The position numbers and the translations under genes are program-made. This document shows positions 41,539-50,443 of a stretch of 64,000 nucleotides of DNA, piece after piece. The stretch is from Companilactobacillus musae. GTDB lineage: Bacteria; Bacillota; Bacilli; Lactobacillales; Lactobacillaceae. Position 1 is the first letter of the stretch, and the number at the start of each line of letters is the position of its first letter. The DNA lies in NCBI RefSeq assembly GCF_003967595.1, contig NZ_BIFW01000001.1:558001-622000 (forward strand). Reading direction: 5' to 3'. The notes beneath the pieces were generated by a model. It saw nothing but the letters and a program-made list of their open reading frames with translations. It searched no databases and was not told where the DNA came from.

Positions 41539-42708
41539 TTATTGTCCAGTGGTTGCATATCTGCTGTTATGTTCTTCAAGAGTATTTGAATATGTAATCT
41601 TACCTGTCTTCAAGTTAGCGAAGAAGTATAGATAATCTTTATCTCTATCGGAAGGATTCAAGGTTGCTTCAATTGAATCCAAACTTGGCGTATTAAATGG
41701 ACCAGGTCCATAACCCTTATTCTTATATAAGTTATAAGGAGATTTCACACTAGTATCTTTATTCGTCAATTTGGTCTTGTGAGTATTCAAAGCATACATA
41801 ACTGAAATATCAGATTGTAAAGGCATATCAATTGCTAAACGGTTATAAAAGACCCCAGCAATCTTCTTACGATTCTTTGTATCCAGACCTTCACGTTCAA
41901 CTAGTGAAGCAATGGTCAAGACTTGTTGTACCGTGTAGCCCTTAGACTTAATTGTTGAATAATATGGTTGTAATTTTTCATTTTCATTTTCAACCATTTG
42001 ATCAACTAGCTCTTTTAAGGTCATTCCACTGTAAACACTATAAGTTGCAGGGAACAAATAACCCTCTAAGTGGTATCTGACATTCTTTTTAGCCATTGTA
42101 GAGTTAAGCAATTCCGGGTATTTCTTTTGAAGTTGTTTCATATATGATTCATCCTTCATCAACTTCATGAAATCCTTTTTCTTAAACTTCAAGCTCTTCT
42201 TAGTACCGCTCTGAATAGCATCCCCAACTTGATCGATCGTAATACCCTCACGAACTAAAACTGCATCGCCTGAATCACTGTTACTTGCAGGTGGTTGAGC
42301 ACTCCCACCCTTTTGTAATTCCTTAACGACATCACTCACACCCCATGATTGTTTAAACCTATAATATCCAGCCTGAAAATCATTATAGTTCTGAGCCTTA
42401 GTATAGAAGTTAAAGACTGTTGCACTCTTAATAACTTTATCTTTTTCAAGAGTCTTTGCAATCTCTTTACTAGAAGAACCTATTGGGATTTTGACAACAA
42501 CTTCTTTTTTACTATTTGCATTATATGGTTGTAGTGAACTATTCACATAATTGAAGCCAATAATCGCAACAACGACTGCTAAAACGGCAATCACGCCAAC
42601 AATCCAGTAAGCAATATGATTTGCTACTGAACGTTCTTTAGCGCGAGTCTTTATCTTATCATCCGATTCTTGCTTTAGTGCTTCTTTTTTTTCATCCTTT
42701 TGGCTCAA
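41539..42708 (-). CDS. mltG: Endolytic murein transglycosylase MltG
   Basis: 389 aa. A cytoplasmic charged tail (1-30), a membrane helix (about 33-55), then the YceG/MltG fold. VVKIPIGSSSKEIAKTLEKD is a LysM-like subdomain. TIASLVEREGLDTKNRKKIAGVFYNRL holds the catalytic Glu. The C-terminal YNLYKNKGYGPGPFNTPSLDSIEATLNP completes the signature. It cuts nascent glycan strands during elongation. The start is TTG at 42708 after GGGAGG. It sits between pheT and greA. Confidence 0.95.
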   Translation of the reverse strand: MSQKDEKKEALKQESDDKIKTRAKERSVANHIAYWIVGVIAVLAVVVAIIGFNYVNSSLQPYNANSKKEVVVKIPIGSSSKEIAKTLEKDKVIKSATVFNFYTKAQNYNDFQAGYYRFKQSWGVSDVVKELQKGGSAQPPASNSDSGDAVLVREGITIDQVGDAIQSGTKKSLKFKKKDFMKLMKDESYMKQLQKKYPELLNSTMAKKNVRYHLEGYLFPATYSVYSGMTLKELVDQMVENENEKLQPYYSTIKSKGYTVQQVLTIASLVEREGLDTKNRKKIAGVFYNRLAIDMPLQSDISVMYALNTHKTKLTNKDTSVKSPYNLYKNKGYGPGPFNTPSLDSIEATLNPSDRDKDYLYFFANLKTGKITYSNTLEEHNSRYATTGQ

Positions 42709-42761
42709 GACACAGCCTCCCGAGTTAATTTATTAGAATTATACCATTAGTTTTGGAATAA

Positions 42762-45167
42762 TTATCTAATTTCTACATTAAATTTTTGAACTAAACTGTC
42801 TTTAACAAGTGAGAATGCCTTTTCTACTTCTTCGTCTGTCAGAGTATCATTAGGGTTCAAGAAAACCAAATGGTAACCTAGTGACTTATGATCTTGCTTG
42901 ATATTCTTACCTTCATAAACATCAAAGATATTAACATCTTGCAGGTACTTACCACCATTGACAAAAATATCATTAATAATTTGACTATTTTGAATGTCTT
43001 TATTGACCAAAATAGCTAAATCACGAGTAATTGCTGGATACTTAGGAGCACTTTGAGCTTTAACGCTCTTAGTATTCAAACCAAACAATGCATTAATATT
43101 CAATTCAAAAACAAAAGTATCAGTAATACTATGCTTCTTTTGATAATCAGGATGAAGCTTACCGATAAATCCAACAACTTGATCATTTGCTAAAATCTTA
43201 GCTGTTTGACCAGGATGCATATTGGTATACTCATCAGTTGCTACAAAGGTAAAATCAGCATCAGCATTAGTAAATGAAAGTAATTCTTCAACAATTCCCT
43301 TTACATAATAGAAATCAACTTGCTTTGGTTCAGTATTCCATGAATCCTCAACCACGTTACCACTAATAGCACCAGAAATATATGGTATTTCATTAGGACG
43401 ATCTTGACCAGTAGGTCTAGCAAATACACGAGCCTGTTCAAAAATACTTAGATCATTGTTCTTACGTGCTTGATTATAAGCCACATTACGAACCAATCCT
43501 GGAATTAAACTATTTCTCAAATATTCATGATCTTCAGTCATTGGATGCAACAATTTAGTATATTCTGTCTGATTGACATTAAAATCAGCAACTTCTTGTT
43601 TACTCAAAAGTGAGAAATTAATTACTTCATCCATTCCCTCACCTAATAAGATATCACGTAATTTATTACTTAATTCACGTTTTGCACTATAACCACCACG
43701 AGTTTCCATACCCGCTGGCAAAGTATTTGGCAAGTTCTCATAACCATAAATACGGTTAACTTCTTCAACCAAGTCAGCTTCAATACCCATATCCCAACGA
43801 CGAGTAGGAATAGTTACAGTTACCGCATCACCATTTAGTTCACTTGTAAATCCAAGACGATCAAAAATTCCAACAATTTCATCTGCCGAGAGATCTAAGC
43901 CCATCAGATGATTAATATGGTCAATACTACCTTTGATTACAGTTGGTTCTGCTTTAGTAAAATTACCAACAATTGTCTGTGAAATCTCTTGAGCAGGTGA
44001 AATTTGATCAACTAATTGAGTTGCTCTTGTTAAAGCTTCTTCAACGATGCCGTTATCAACACCCTTTTCAAAGCGATTTGAAGCATCATCACGTAAATCA
44101 TGTCTTTGAGCTGTCTTACGAACAGAGGCACCATCAAAAACACCAGCTTCAAGTACAACATTCTTAGTGTTTTCATCAACTGTGGCCTCTGGTCCATTAA
44201 TAATACCGGCTAAGCCCAAAATCTTATCACCTGAAGTTACTACTAAGTCATTAGCAGTTAAGGTCTTTTCAACATCATCGGCTAAATTCAATTTATCGCC
44301 AGCATTAGCTAACTTAACCGTCAAACTTTGATTCAACTTATCCAAATCATAAGCTTGGACAGGTTGGCCGTATTCGATCATTACATAATTCGTAGCATCA
44401 ACTACGCTGTTAACTGGACGAATGTTTTGATTCCACAATCTTCTTTGCATCCAAAGTGGACTCTTAGTAACTTTGATATCTTTTAATTCGCGAACTAAAT
44501 AGTCAGGAACTAAATCTTTAGCATCAACGGTGACATCTATATCTGTTAAATCTTTTACTTTAGAATCATCCAATTCTGGCTTTTTGAAAGTTGGTTTTTC
44601 ATTGTAAGTAGCACCAATTTCCCAAGCGGCACCGTGCATCCCTAAAGTATCAGCACGATTAGGTGTGATATCAATATCAATCATTTGTTCCTTTAAACCA
44701 AGTAAATCATACACTTCAACACCTGGTTTTTGAGGTTGATCAAAGACATAAATACCATTTTCAAATTCTTCTGGCATATATTTGGCAGGGACTCCTACTT
44801 CATCAAGACCACAGATCATACCATTTGATTCTTGACCACGTAATTTTCCACGCTTAATACGAACACCATTAGGAAGATGGGCACCATGTAAGGCTACGAT
44901 GACATATTGATCAACTGCTACATTAGGAGCACCACAGACAATCTGAATGTCTTCTGATTCGCCAACATCAACTTGGCAAACCTTTAAATGATCTGAGTCA
45001 GGATGTGATTTTATACTTGTAATATGACCAACAACTAAGTTAGTTAGTTCCTCTCCCAATTTAACAGGACCAGATTCGATCCCAGTTAGTGAAATCTTAT
45101 TAGCCATCTCTTCGACTGTATGGTCGACGGGAATATATTCTTTTAACCAATTAACAGAAATCTTCAT
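42762..45167 (-). CDS. pheT: Phenylalanine-tRNA ligase beta subunit
   Basis: 801 aa, standard bacterial length. The tRNA-binding EMAP-like domain (about 40-150), B3/B4 editing domain (about 210-400), B5 domain, and the C-terminal ferredoxin-like anticodon-binding domain (about 705-801) are all in place (APKYPAITRDLAILVN). It begins 4 nt after pheS. Both are controlled by the Phe T-box about 1.4 kb upstream of this gene. Confidence 0.97.
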   Translation of the reverse strand: MKISVNWLKEYIPVDHTVEEMANKISLTGIESGPVKLGEELTNLVVGHITSIKSHPDSDHLKVCQVDVGESEDIQIVCGAPNVAVDQYVIVALHGAHLPNGVRIKRGKLRGQESNGMICGLDEVGVPAKYMPEEFENGIYVFDQPQKPGVEVYDLLGLKEQMIDIDITPNRADTLGMHGAAWEIGATYNEKPTFKKPELDDSKVKDLTDIDVTVDAKDLVPDYLVRELKDIKVTKSPLWMQRRLWNQNIRPVNSVVDATNYVMIEYGQPVQAYDLDKLNQSLTVKLANAGDKLNLADDVEKTLTANDLVVTSGDKILGLAGIINGPEATVDENTKNVVLEAGVFDGASVRKTAQRHDLRDDASNRFEKGVDNGIVEEALTRATQLVDQISPAQEISQTIVGNFTKAEPTVIKGSIDHINHLMGLDLSADEIVGIFDRLGFTSELNGDAVTVTIPTRRWDMGIEADLVEEVNRIYGYENLPNTLPAGMETRGGYSAKRELSNKLRDILLGEGMDEVINFSLLSKQEVADFNVNQTEYTKLLHPMTEDHEYLRNSLIPGLVRNVAYNQARKNNDLSIFEQARVFARPTGQDRPNEIPYISGAISGNVVEDSWNTEPKQVDFYYVKGIVEELLSFTNADADFTFVATDEYTNMHPGQTAKILANDQVVGFIGKLHPDYQKKHSITDTFVFELNINALFGLNTKSVKAQSAPKYPAITRDLAILVNKDIQNSQIINDIFVNGGKYLQDVNIFDVYEGKNIKQDHKSLGYHLVFLNPNDTLTDEEVEKAFSLVKDSLVQKFNVEIR

Positions 45168-45171
45168 TATC

Positions 45172-46218
45172 TTAATTTACTCCTTTGAATTGTTCTAGGA
45201 ATCTAACATCGTTTAAGTAGAAATCACGAATATCGTTAATTCCGTATTTAAGCATTGCAAAACGTTCTGGTCCAAGGCCAAAAGCCATACCACTGTATTC
45301 GTTAGGATCAATTCCTGACATCTTCAAAACATTAGGATGTGTTAAACCAGCACCTAGAACTTCGATCCAACCAGTATATTTACAAATGCGACAACCTTCA
45401 CCACCACAGTTAAAGCAAGAAACGTCTACTTCAACTGATGGCTCAGTAAATGGGAAGTAACTTGGACGGAAACGAATCTCACGATCTGGTCCAAAGACAT
45501 GACGACATAAAGCATCTAAAGTACCCTTTAAATCGGCCATACTAATATTTTTGTCAACAACCAATCCTTCGATTTGATGGAATTGATGAGAGTGAGTAGC
45601 ATCATCATCATCACGGCGATAAACAACACCGGGTGAGATCATTTTCAAAGGTCCCTTAGTAAAGTCATGGGCTTCCATGTCACGACCTTCTTGAGCAGAT
45701 GTCTGAGTTCTCATTAATAATTCATCTGACAAATAAAAAGTATCCTGCATATCACGAGCTGGGTGATCCTTAGGGATATTTAATCTTTCAAAGTTGTAAT
45801 GGTCTTCCTCAACTTCATAACCACCAGCAACTTCATAACCCAAACCAATAAAGAATTGCTCAATGTCTTCAATTGTTTGATTCAAGATATGTTTAGTACC
45901 TTGCGTTTGTTTAGTAGCTGGTAAAGTTACATCAATTGTTTCTTCTTCTAGCTTTTTGGCAACTAATTTTTGATTCAATTCTGACATTTTTTCTTCAATG
46001 GCAGCTTGAATATCTTTCTTAACATTGTTAGCCAAAGTACCGATTTCAGGACGTTGTTCTGCGGGAACATCTTTCATTCCTCTAAGTGCTTTAGTAATTG
46101 GTCCCTTTTTACCTAGAAGATTAACTCTTAGGTCATTCAATTCTTGAAGTCTTTGTGCACGTTTGGCTTCATCGATACCATTTTCTCTTAAGTTCTTCAA
46201 CGTATCATTTAATGACAT
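45172..46218 (-). CDS. pheS: Phenylalanine-tRNA ligase alpha subunit
   Basis: 348 aa class II synthetase catalytic subunit. Coiled-coil arm at residues 1-85, then motif 1 near [12 protein letters not shown], motif 2 in [22 protein letters not shown], and motif 3 [41 protein letters not shown] and the [17 protein letters not shown] segment are standard. The ATG at 46218 follows AGGAGGAAG. It heads pheST. Between the T-box terminator and this start lies one copy of a structured repeat, giving an unusually long 5' UTR. Confidence 0.97.
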   Translation of the reverse strand: MSLNDTLKNLRENGIDEAKRAQRLQELNDLRVNLLGKKGPITKALRGMKDVPAEQRPEIGTLANNVKKDIQAAIEEKMSELNQKLVAKKLEEETIDVTLPATKQTQGTKHILNQTIEDIEQFFIGLGYEVAGGYEVEEDHYNFERLNIPKDHPARDMQDTFYLSDELLMRTQTSAQEGRDMEAHDFTKGPLKMISPGVVYRRDDDDATHSHQFHQIEGLVVDKNISMADLKGTLDALCRHVFGPDREIRFRPSYFPFTEPSVEVDVSCFNCGGEGCRICKYTGWIEVLGAGLTHPNVLKMSGIDPNEYSGMAFGLGPERFAMLKYGINDIRDFYLNDVRFLEQFKGVN

Positions 46219-46286
46219 TGATTGCTTCCTCCTGTTTGCAGAAAATTGTTATAGTTTATTTCTCTTTGTATTTTTTCTTTAAAATA

Positions 46287-46447
46287 TGCCGTCCTCCGCA
46301 ACAAAGAAAATTAGGCCAGAACGTAGTGAGCACGAATTTGAACCAATTGAAATTCACAATTGTTTCACATCTCGACCTTTTTCTAAGTGACTTTGTCACT
46401 AAGAAAAATTTCACTACTGAGCCCATTTTCTTTGTTGCTCCAGACTA
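46287..46447 (-). repeat. Dispersed structured repeat, copy A
   Basis: 161 bp; its complement aligns with copies B and C on the plus strand. The outer stem joins GGAGCAACAAAGAAAATGGGCT-like sequence to GGCCTAATTTTCTTTGTTGC. Inside are hairpin 1 (TTTTTCTTAGTGAC/GTCACTTAGAAAAA, loop AAA) and hairpin 2 (TGAAACAATTG/CAATTGGTTCA). It lies in the pheST leader downstream of the T-box terminator, in the sense orientation of that transcript. Confidence 0.85.
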
Positions 46448-46503
46448 GTATTACCTGTTACGAACAAAGTCAGTATCCACAGAGGTTTCGTGAACGACGA
46501 CAT
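46414..46503 (-). CDS. Possible 29-codon upstream ORF in the pheST leader
   Basis: ATG at 46503 with AAAGGATG context opens MSSFTKPLWILTLFVTGNTS and ends at the conserved CTCAGTAG of the structured repeat. It follows the T-box terminator. Reading into the repeat argues that it is a chance ORF, but ribosomes on it would affect folding of the repeat. Confidence 0.2.
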   Translation of the reverse strand: MSSFTKPLWILTLFVTGNTSLEQQRKWAQ

Positions 46504-46540
46504 CCTTTAATTGTTGATATAAAACCCAAATTGAGACCAG

Positions 46541-46763
46541 AAAAAAAAGAATCCCCATCCCAAATAAGGGACGAGGACTCGCGGTACCACCCTAGTTCAT
46601 GTCAAAAACATGCACTCAAGCGGTTATATAGTGACCAACTAATAACTCAGAAAGTGAATTCACTGTTTCATTTATTAAGCCTTTCTCAGTCAATGGCTCT
46701 TCCTGTCATAAATTCCACAACTACTATTTTTCTTCAAAGTTTAAATATTATTTTATATAGATG
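46541..46763 (-). promoter_or_regulatory. T-box riboswitch (phenylalanine) upstream of pheST
   Basis: AGGGTGGTACCGCG on the minus strand (complement of 46581-46595) is a near-perfect T-box. A terminator stem GTCCTCGTCCC/GGGATGGGGAT with a run of T lies at 46541-46580. Stem I has an AGTAG motif. The specifier loop reads GAATTCAC, placing TTC (46656-46658) followed by A, which selects tRNA-Phe and matches pheST. Confidence 0.92.
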
Positions 46764-46791
46764 ATTATACAAAAACTAAAAAGTTTCGCAA
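46764..46791 (-). promoter_or_regulatory. Promoter of the pheST T-box transcript
   Basis: TTGCGA (46786-46791) and TATAAT (46764-46769) on the minus strand, 16 nt apart, just past the stop of the upstream methyltransferase gene. Confidence 0.65.
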
Positions 46792-46794
46792 GTC

Positions 46795-47556
46795 TTATAG
46801 TGTTTGTAATCCGTACATTAAGACGCCGGCTGCAACCGCTACATTAAGTGATTCAGCTTTTCCTAAAATCGGAATATAAATATTTTCATCCGTTTCACTC
46901 AAGACCTCTTTAGTTACACCATGGGCTTCATTACCCATAATCAAGGCAAAATTATCTTCTTTAGACAATTTAGTATATGGCTTAGCTTGTGCATTAACTT
47001 CTGAACCATAAATCAATAAATCAGATTGCTTAGCCATTGCAATTGCCTTGTTGATATCCATACGATAAATTGGCAAATGGAATTGACTACCTTGCATTGA
47101 ACGTTGCACCTTAGGTTGATAAAAATCAGCTGTGTCAAGACTGGTAATTACGCCATCATAACCTGCTGCATCAGCAGTTCTAACAATTGTTCCAACGTTT
47201 CCAGGGTCTTGAACGTCATCTAGCATGACCCATTTTCCGGAAAAGTCTGTCAAATCATCACTATCTTGAACTTTTAAAACTGCAAAAATTCCTTGAGGAG
47301 TTTTTGTTTCAGATAATTCTTTAGCAACGTCTTCAGAAATTGTTGTAGCAATGTCATAGTACTTTTTAACTAAACGATCGTCTTGATACTTTTCAGTAAC
47401 CAATAATTTTTCAAATTTTTGTTCATATTGATCAGCTTCACGGACTAAATGAAAACCTTCGACCATGTATGTTCCAGTCTTACGAATATTCTTCGTAGCT
47501 GATAACTTCTTTAATTGTTTAATTTCGTCATTCTTCTTAGACTCGATATATTTCAT
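46795..47556 (-). CDS. TrmH/SpoU family RNA 2'-O-methyltransferase
   Basis: 253 aa. An N-terminal L30e-like substrate-binding domain (about 1-95) is followed by the SPOUT knot domain: WVMLDDVQDPGNVGTIVRTADAAG, FALIMGNEAHGVTKEVL and YIPILGKAESLNVAVAAGVLMY. This is the YsgA/RlmB-like group next to pheST in Firmicutes; the modified rRNA or tRNA site is not known. The ATG at 47556 has GAGGG about 10 nt upstream, while the ATG three codons earlier overlaps that site. Divergent from acyP. Confidence 0.9.
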   Translation of the reverse strand: MKYIESKKNDEIKQLKKLSATKNIRKTGTYMVEGFHLVREADQYEQKFEKLLVTEKYQDDRLVKKYYDIATTISEDVAKELSETKTPQGIFAVLKVQDSDDLTDFSGKWVMLDDVQDPGNVGTIVRTADAAGYDGVITSLDTADFYQPKVQRSMQGSQFHLPIYRMDINKAIAMAKQSDLLIYGSEVNAQAKPYTKLSKEDNFALIMGNEAHGVTKEVLSETDENIYIPILGKAESLNVAVAAGVLMYGLQTL

Positions 47557-47621
47557 ATGATCCATCCCTCTTGTTCTATAATATAGATATTAACACATTC
47601 AAAGATCTGAGGTGATCAGTT

Positions 47622-47897
47622 GTGAAACATCTTTCTATAAACGTAGACGGTTTGGTTCAAGGGGTGGGGTTTCGTTATTCTACTTTTCAAGTAGCGCAAG
47701 ATTTAGGGGTTACTGGCACAGTTCAAAACGAACTCGATGGTTCAGTATCCATTGAAGCCGAAGGGGAACAAAAAACTCTTTATATTTTCCTAAATCGGGT
47801 CAAATCTTCACCATCACCCTTTGGAAAAGTAACCAAAATGGACTATAATTTTTCTGACGACTTACAACATTACAAGAAATTCACTGTGATTGGTTGA
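47622..47897 (+). CDS. acyP: Acylphosphatase
   Basis: 91 aa, small ferredoxin-like enzyme that hydrolyses acyl phosphates. The phosphate loop VDGLVQGVGFRYST contains the essential Arg23, and the catalytic Asn lies in VQNELDGSVSIEAEG. The start codon is GTG at 47622 after GAGGTGATC. It precedes yidC by about 60 nt, a frequent neighbour in Lactobacillaceae. Confidence 0.93.
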   Translation: MKHLSINVDGLVQGVGFRYSTFQVAQDLGVTGTVQNELDGSVSIEAEGEQKTLYIFLNRVKSSPSPFGKVTKMDYNFSDDLQHYKKFTVIG

Positions 47898-47955
47898 AAC
47901 GTCAAATGAGTTAACGTATATTACTTTGTATACGATTAAAAGGGTGGTTTATTAA

Positions 47956-48957
47956 GTGAATAAAAAATACGTCAAATATCTATCAGTGCTGTCATTAGTC
48001 TTAGTACTGACACTAGTTTTGACGGGGTGTGCACAAGGCTCAACTAACTTACATGCTCCTACTAGTGGGCCATATGGATTTATCTATAAATGGCTAGGAA
48101 TTCCTTTCCAAAATTTGATTTTGAAAACAGCACAAGCTGTTGGTGGTACTAATGCTTATGCTTGGGGAATTGTAATTATTTCTTTTGTTGTTCGTCTTGT
48201 ATTGGTTCCATTGTCATTAAATCAACAATACAAATCAACAACACAACAAGAAAAAATGCGTGCAATTCAACCACAATTGAAATTAATTCAAAATGCACAA
48301 AAGAAAGCCAAAGATCCTGCTGCTCAACAAAAAATCAGCGGTATGATGATGGATGTCTACAAACAAAATAACTTGAGTTTGACTGGTGGTATGGGTTGCT
48401 TACCATTATTACTACAAATGCCTATCTTGATTGGTATTTATCAAGCGGTGCAATATTCTAAACAAATTGGTGCCGCTACTTTCCTTTCAATTCCATTAGG
48501 AAAACCAAGTATGTTGATTGCTATCATCGCTACTTTGTTCTATCTCTTACAAGGTTGGATGTCACTTCAAATCGTTCCTCAAGAACAAAGAAAGCAAATG
48601 CAAGCAATGTTACTCATGAGTCCTATGATGACATTCTTCATTTCATTGATTTCAACTGCTGCTCTAGCTCTTTACTTCTTAGTTGGTGGTATTGTAATTG
48701 TAATTCAACAGTTGATTACAAACTATATTGTTACTCCTAAGATCAAAAAGAGAACTGATGAGGAATTAGCTAAGAACCCAGTTAAGATCGTTGTTACTCA
48801 AGAAATGATTGACGATATTCTCAATGGTTCAGGTACTGACAACGGTTCTACTTCTACCACTACTGCAGATCCTACAGTTAAGGCAGAAACTAAAGAATTA
48901 CATAAAAACATTCGTGAACTCAATAAGGGTAAACAGAATCATAACGATAAGGACTAA
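47956..48957 (+). CDS. yidC: Membrane protein insertase YidC/OxaA (lipoprotein type)
   Basis: 333 aa. Lipoprotein signal with Cys25 in LTGCAQG, then five membrane helices (about 55-85, 130-160, 175-200, 205-235, 240-260) in the 60kDa-IMP/OxaA fold. RLVLVPLSLNQQ and GGMGCLPLLLQMPILIGIYQAV are conserved. The hydrophilic groove Arg is in FVVRLVLVP. The C-terminal tail is charged, as in YidC2-type proteins that help co-translational insertion. The start is GTG at 47956 after AGGGTGG. Followed by a strong terminator. Confidence 0.95.
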   Translation: MNKKYVKYLSVLSLVLVLTLVLTGCAQGSTNLHAPTSGPYGFIYKWLGIPFQNLILKTAQAVGGTNAYAWGIVIISFVVRLVLVPLSLNQQYKSTTQQEKMRAIQPQLKLIQNAQKKAKDPAAQQKISGMMMDVYKQNNLSLTGGMGCLPLLLQMPILIGIYQAVQYSKQIGAATFLSIPLGKPSMLIAIIATLFYLLQGWMSLQIVPQEQRKQMQAMLLMSPMMTFFISLISTAALALYFLVGGIVIVIQQLITNYIVTPKIKKRTDEELAKNPVKIVVTQEMIDDILNGSGTDNGSTSTTTADPTVKAETKELHKNIRELNKGKQNHNDKD

Positions 48958-48959
48958 AA

Positions 48960-49008
48960 AATCTTCATGTGATGGCCAGGCTAAAAATGGTTGTCACATG
49001 AGGATTTT
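48960..49008 (+). terminator. Intrinsic terminator after yidC
   Basis: AATCTTCATGTGA pairs with TCACATGAGGATT, followed by TTTTTAT; an inner stem GCCAGGC/TGGTTGTC lies in the loop. Confidence 0.8.
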
Positions 49009-49087
49009 TTATTTACTTTCTAATTTATTCTTTCATTAGAGCTTTATTTTAACGAATTCAAATTAGTAACAAATTATAAAATTTTAA

Positions 49088-49116
49088 TTGACAAAGTACG
49101 ATTTATGAAATATATT
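49088..49116 (+). promoter_or_regulatory. Promoter of the trpX leader
   Basis: Perfect TTGACA (49088-49093) and TATATT (49111-49116) with 17-nt spacing, about 30 nt before the leader-peptide start. Confidence 0.75.
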
Positions 49117-49147
49117 TTAGACATCAATTTTGTTAGGAGATAATATT

Positions 49148-49201
49148 ATGAAAAACATCAATTCTCTAAACATCGTGAATATTCGTTGGCAAAGCCGATA
49201 A
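49148..49201 (+). CDS. Leader peptide (17 aa) upstream of trpX
   Basis: Encodes MKNINSLNIVNIRWQSR with a GGAGATAA ribosome site. The single Trp codon (49187-49189) lies four codons before the stop. The final codons (AAGCCGA, 49192-49198) are complementary to TCGGCTT at 49251-49257 in the following hairpin. The position, length and pairing potential fit a ribosome-sensing leader peptide. Confidence 0.55.
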   Translation: MKNINSLNIVNIRWQSR

Positions 49202-49368
49202 CTCAGATTGATCCGAGATGGATACAATCTGAAAATGGATTGTATCCGTGTCGGCTTATTAAACTATCAAAAATTTAAAGCCCACATGGAAAATTTTTTA
49301 AAAAATTAACCATGTGGGTATTTTATTGTAGACGATCCCACAAAAATTCTGGGGTCGTCTTTTTTATT
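49192..49368 (+). promoter_or_regulatory. Candidate attenuator with competing hairpins and two terminators
   Basis: GGATACAATC (49220-49229) pairs with GATTGTATCC (49238-49247), inside the AAGCCGA/TCGGCTT pair. The alternative TCAGATTG (49203-49210) pairs with CAATCTGA (49225-49232). Then follow CCCACATGG/CCATGTGGG (49281-49318) and the strong terminator GACGATCCCA/TGGGGTCGTC plus T tract (49331-49365), which ends only a few nt before the trpX ribosome site. Confidence 0.55.
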
Positions 49369-49381
49369 TGGGGGAATAATC

Positions 49382-50401
49382 ATGATGAAAAAATCAAAGA
49401 AACTTTATACAACTATTGCTACTTTAGTAGCATTTGCACTTATTTTAATTGGAGCCTACTTCTATACCGGTCGAGCTGATGCCCAGAAACAAACTGAAAT
49501 TCCTAAAGTCGGCATCTTGCAATTAATGTCCCATCCAGCTTTGGACCAAATTCACCAAGGAATCAACGATACTTTGAAAAAGAATGGTTATGTAGACGGA
49601 AAGAATATTGAAATTGAATTTCAAAATGCTCAAGGGGATCAAAGTAATTTAAGAACTATCAGTAAACAATTTGTACAAGATAATGTCGATGTTGCTGTAG
49701 GAATCGCTACTCCTGCTGTTCAATCATTGATGAACGCTACCAAAACGACGCCAATCATTCTTGGAGGAATCACCGATCCTGCTGGTTCTGGACTTGTCAA
49801 AAGTGAAAAAAAACCTGGTGGCAATGTAACTGGTGTTTCGGGTCAGGCACCTTTAAAAGATCAACTAAAACTAATGGAAAAAGTCATCCCTAATTTAAAA
49901 ACACTCGGAATTATTTACACATCAAGCGATGCCCCTTCTGCCAGTCAAATGAAGGATATGGTAACACTAGCAAAAAAAGATGGTATCAACGTTAAAGTTT
50001 CCAGTATCAGCTCAGTTAACGATATTCAACAGGTTGGTACAGCTTTAGCTAATGAAGTTCAAACCATCTATGTTCCAACTGATAACACTGTTGCATCTGG
50101 AATGAAGCTATTATCATCTATTGCCGCTAAAAAGAATATCGCTGTTTTCCCTGCTGCTACAACCATGGTCAAAGATGGTGGTTTAGCTACTGATGGTATT
50201 AGTCAATATGAATTGGGTCAAAAGACCGGTCAACATGTCGTTAACGTTTTGAAAGGCAAAGAAACCCCCGCCACAACTCCAGTGACTGTAGTTGCTAAGG
50301 GACACTTAATGCTCAACGAAAAAATGGCAAAAAAATTAAATATTAAATTTCCAGATGATCTTGTTAAAGAAGCTAAATCTAATGGACAAATAATAAAATA
50401 A
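49382..50401 (+). CDS. trpX: ABC transporter substrate-binding protein, TrpX family, without partner genes
   Basis: 339 aa of the ABC_sub_bind family (PF04392), which includes the tryptophan-binding protein TrpX. The N-terminus has one hydrophobic segment (about 11-29) ending in GRADA, so either a cleaved secretion signal or a membrane anchor; there is no lipobox Cys. Mature landmarks are VGILQLMSHPALDQI, GIATPAVQSL, GGITDPAGSGLVKS and YVPTDNTVASGM. TrpX normally precedes a permease and an ATPase gene; here a terminator follows at once, so it is an orphan binding protein. It lies behind a Trp-containing leader peptide. Confidence 0.85.
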   Translation: MMKKSKKLYTTIATLVAFALILIGAYFYTGRADAQKQTEIPKVGILQLMSHPALDQIHQGINDTLKKNGYVDGKNIEIEFQNAQGDQSNLRTISKQFVQDNVDVAVGIATPAVQSLMNATKTTPIILGGITDPAGSGLVKSEKKPGGNVTGVSGQAPLKDQLKLMEKVIPNLKTLGIIYTSSDAPSASQMKDMVTLAKKDGINVKVSSISSVNDIQQVGTALANEVQTIYVPTDNTVASGMKLLSSIAAKKNIAVFPAATTMVKDGGLATDGISQYELGQKTGQHVVNVLKGKETPATTPVTVVAKGHLMLNEKMAKKLNIKFPDDLVKEAKSNGQIIK

Positions 50402-50403
50402 CC

Positions 50404-50443
50404 AATAAAAAAAGCAACTAACCGTTTAAAGTTAGTTGCTTTT
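50404..50443. terminator. Bidirectional terminator between trpX and the lipoprotein gene
   Basis: AAAAAAGCAACTAAC pairs with GTTAGTTGCTTTTTT around an 8-nt loop. Confidence 0.88.

Noticed and set aside
46155-46448. Open frames of about 70-100 codons across the structured repeat copies (also 53556-53789 and 57145-57366) that encode similar peptides
   Set aside because: Their similarity follows from the shared repeat DNA. They lack consistent ribosome sites, are read in different orientations, and changes follow RNA-like pairing rather than codon patterns.
49148-49381. T-box riboswitch before trpX
   Set aside because: No GGGTGGNACCGCG-like sequence and no Stem I with specifier loop is present.
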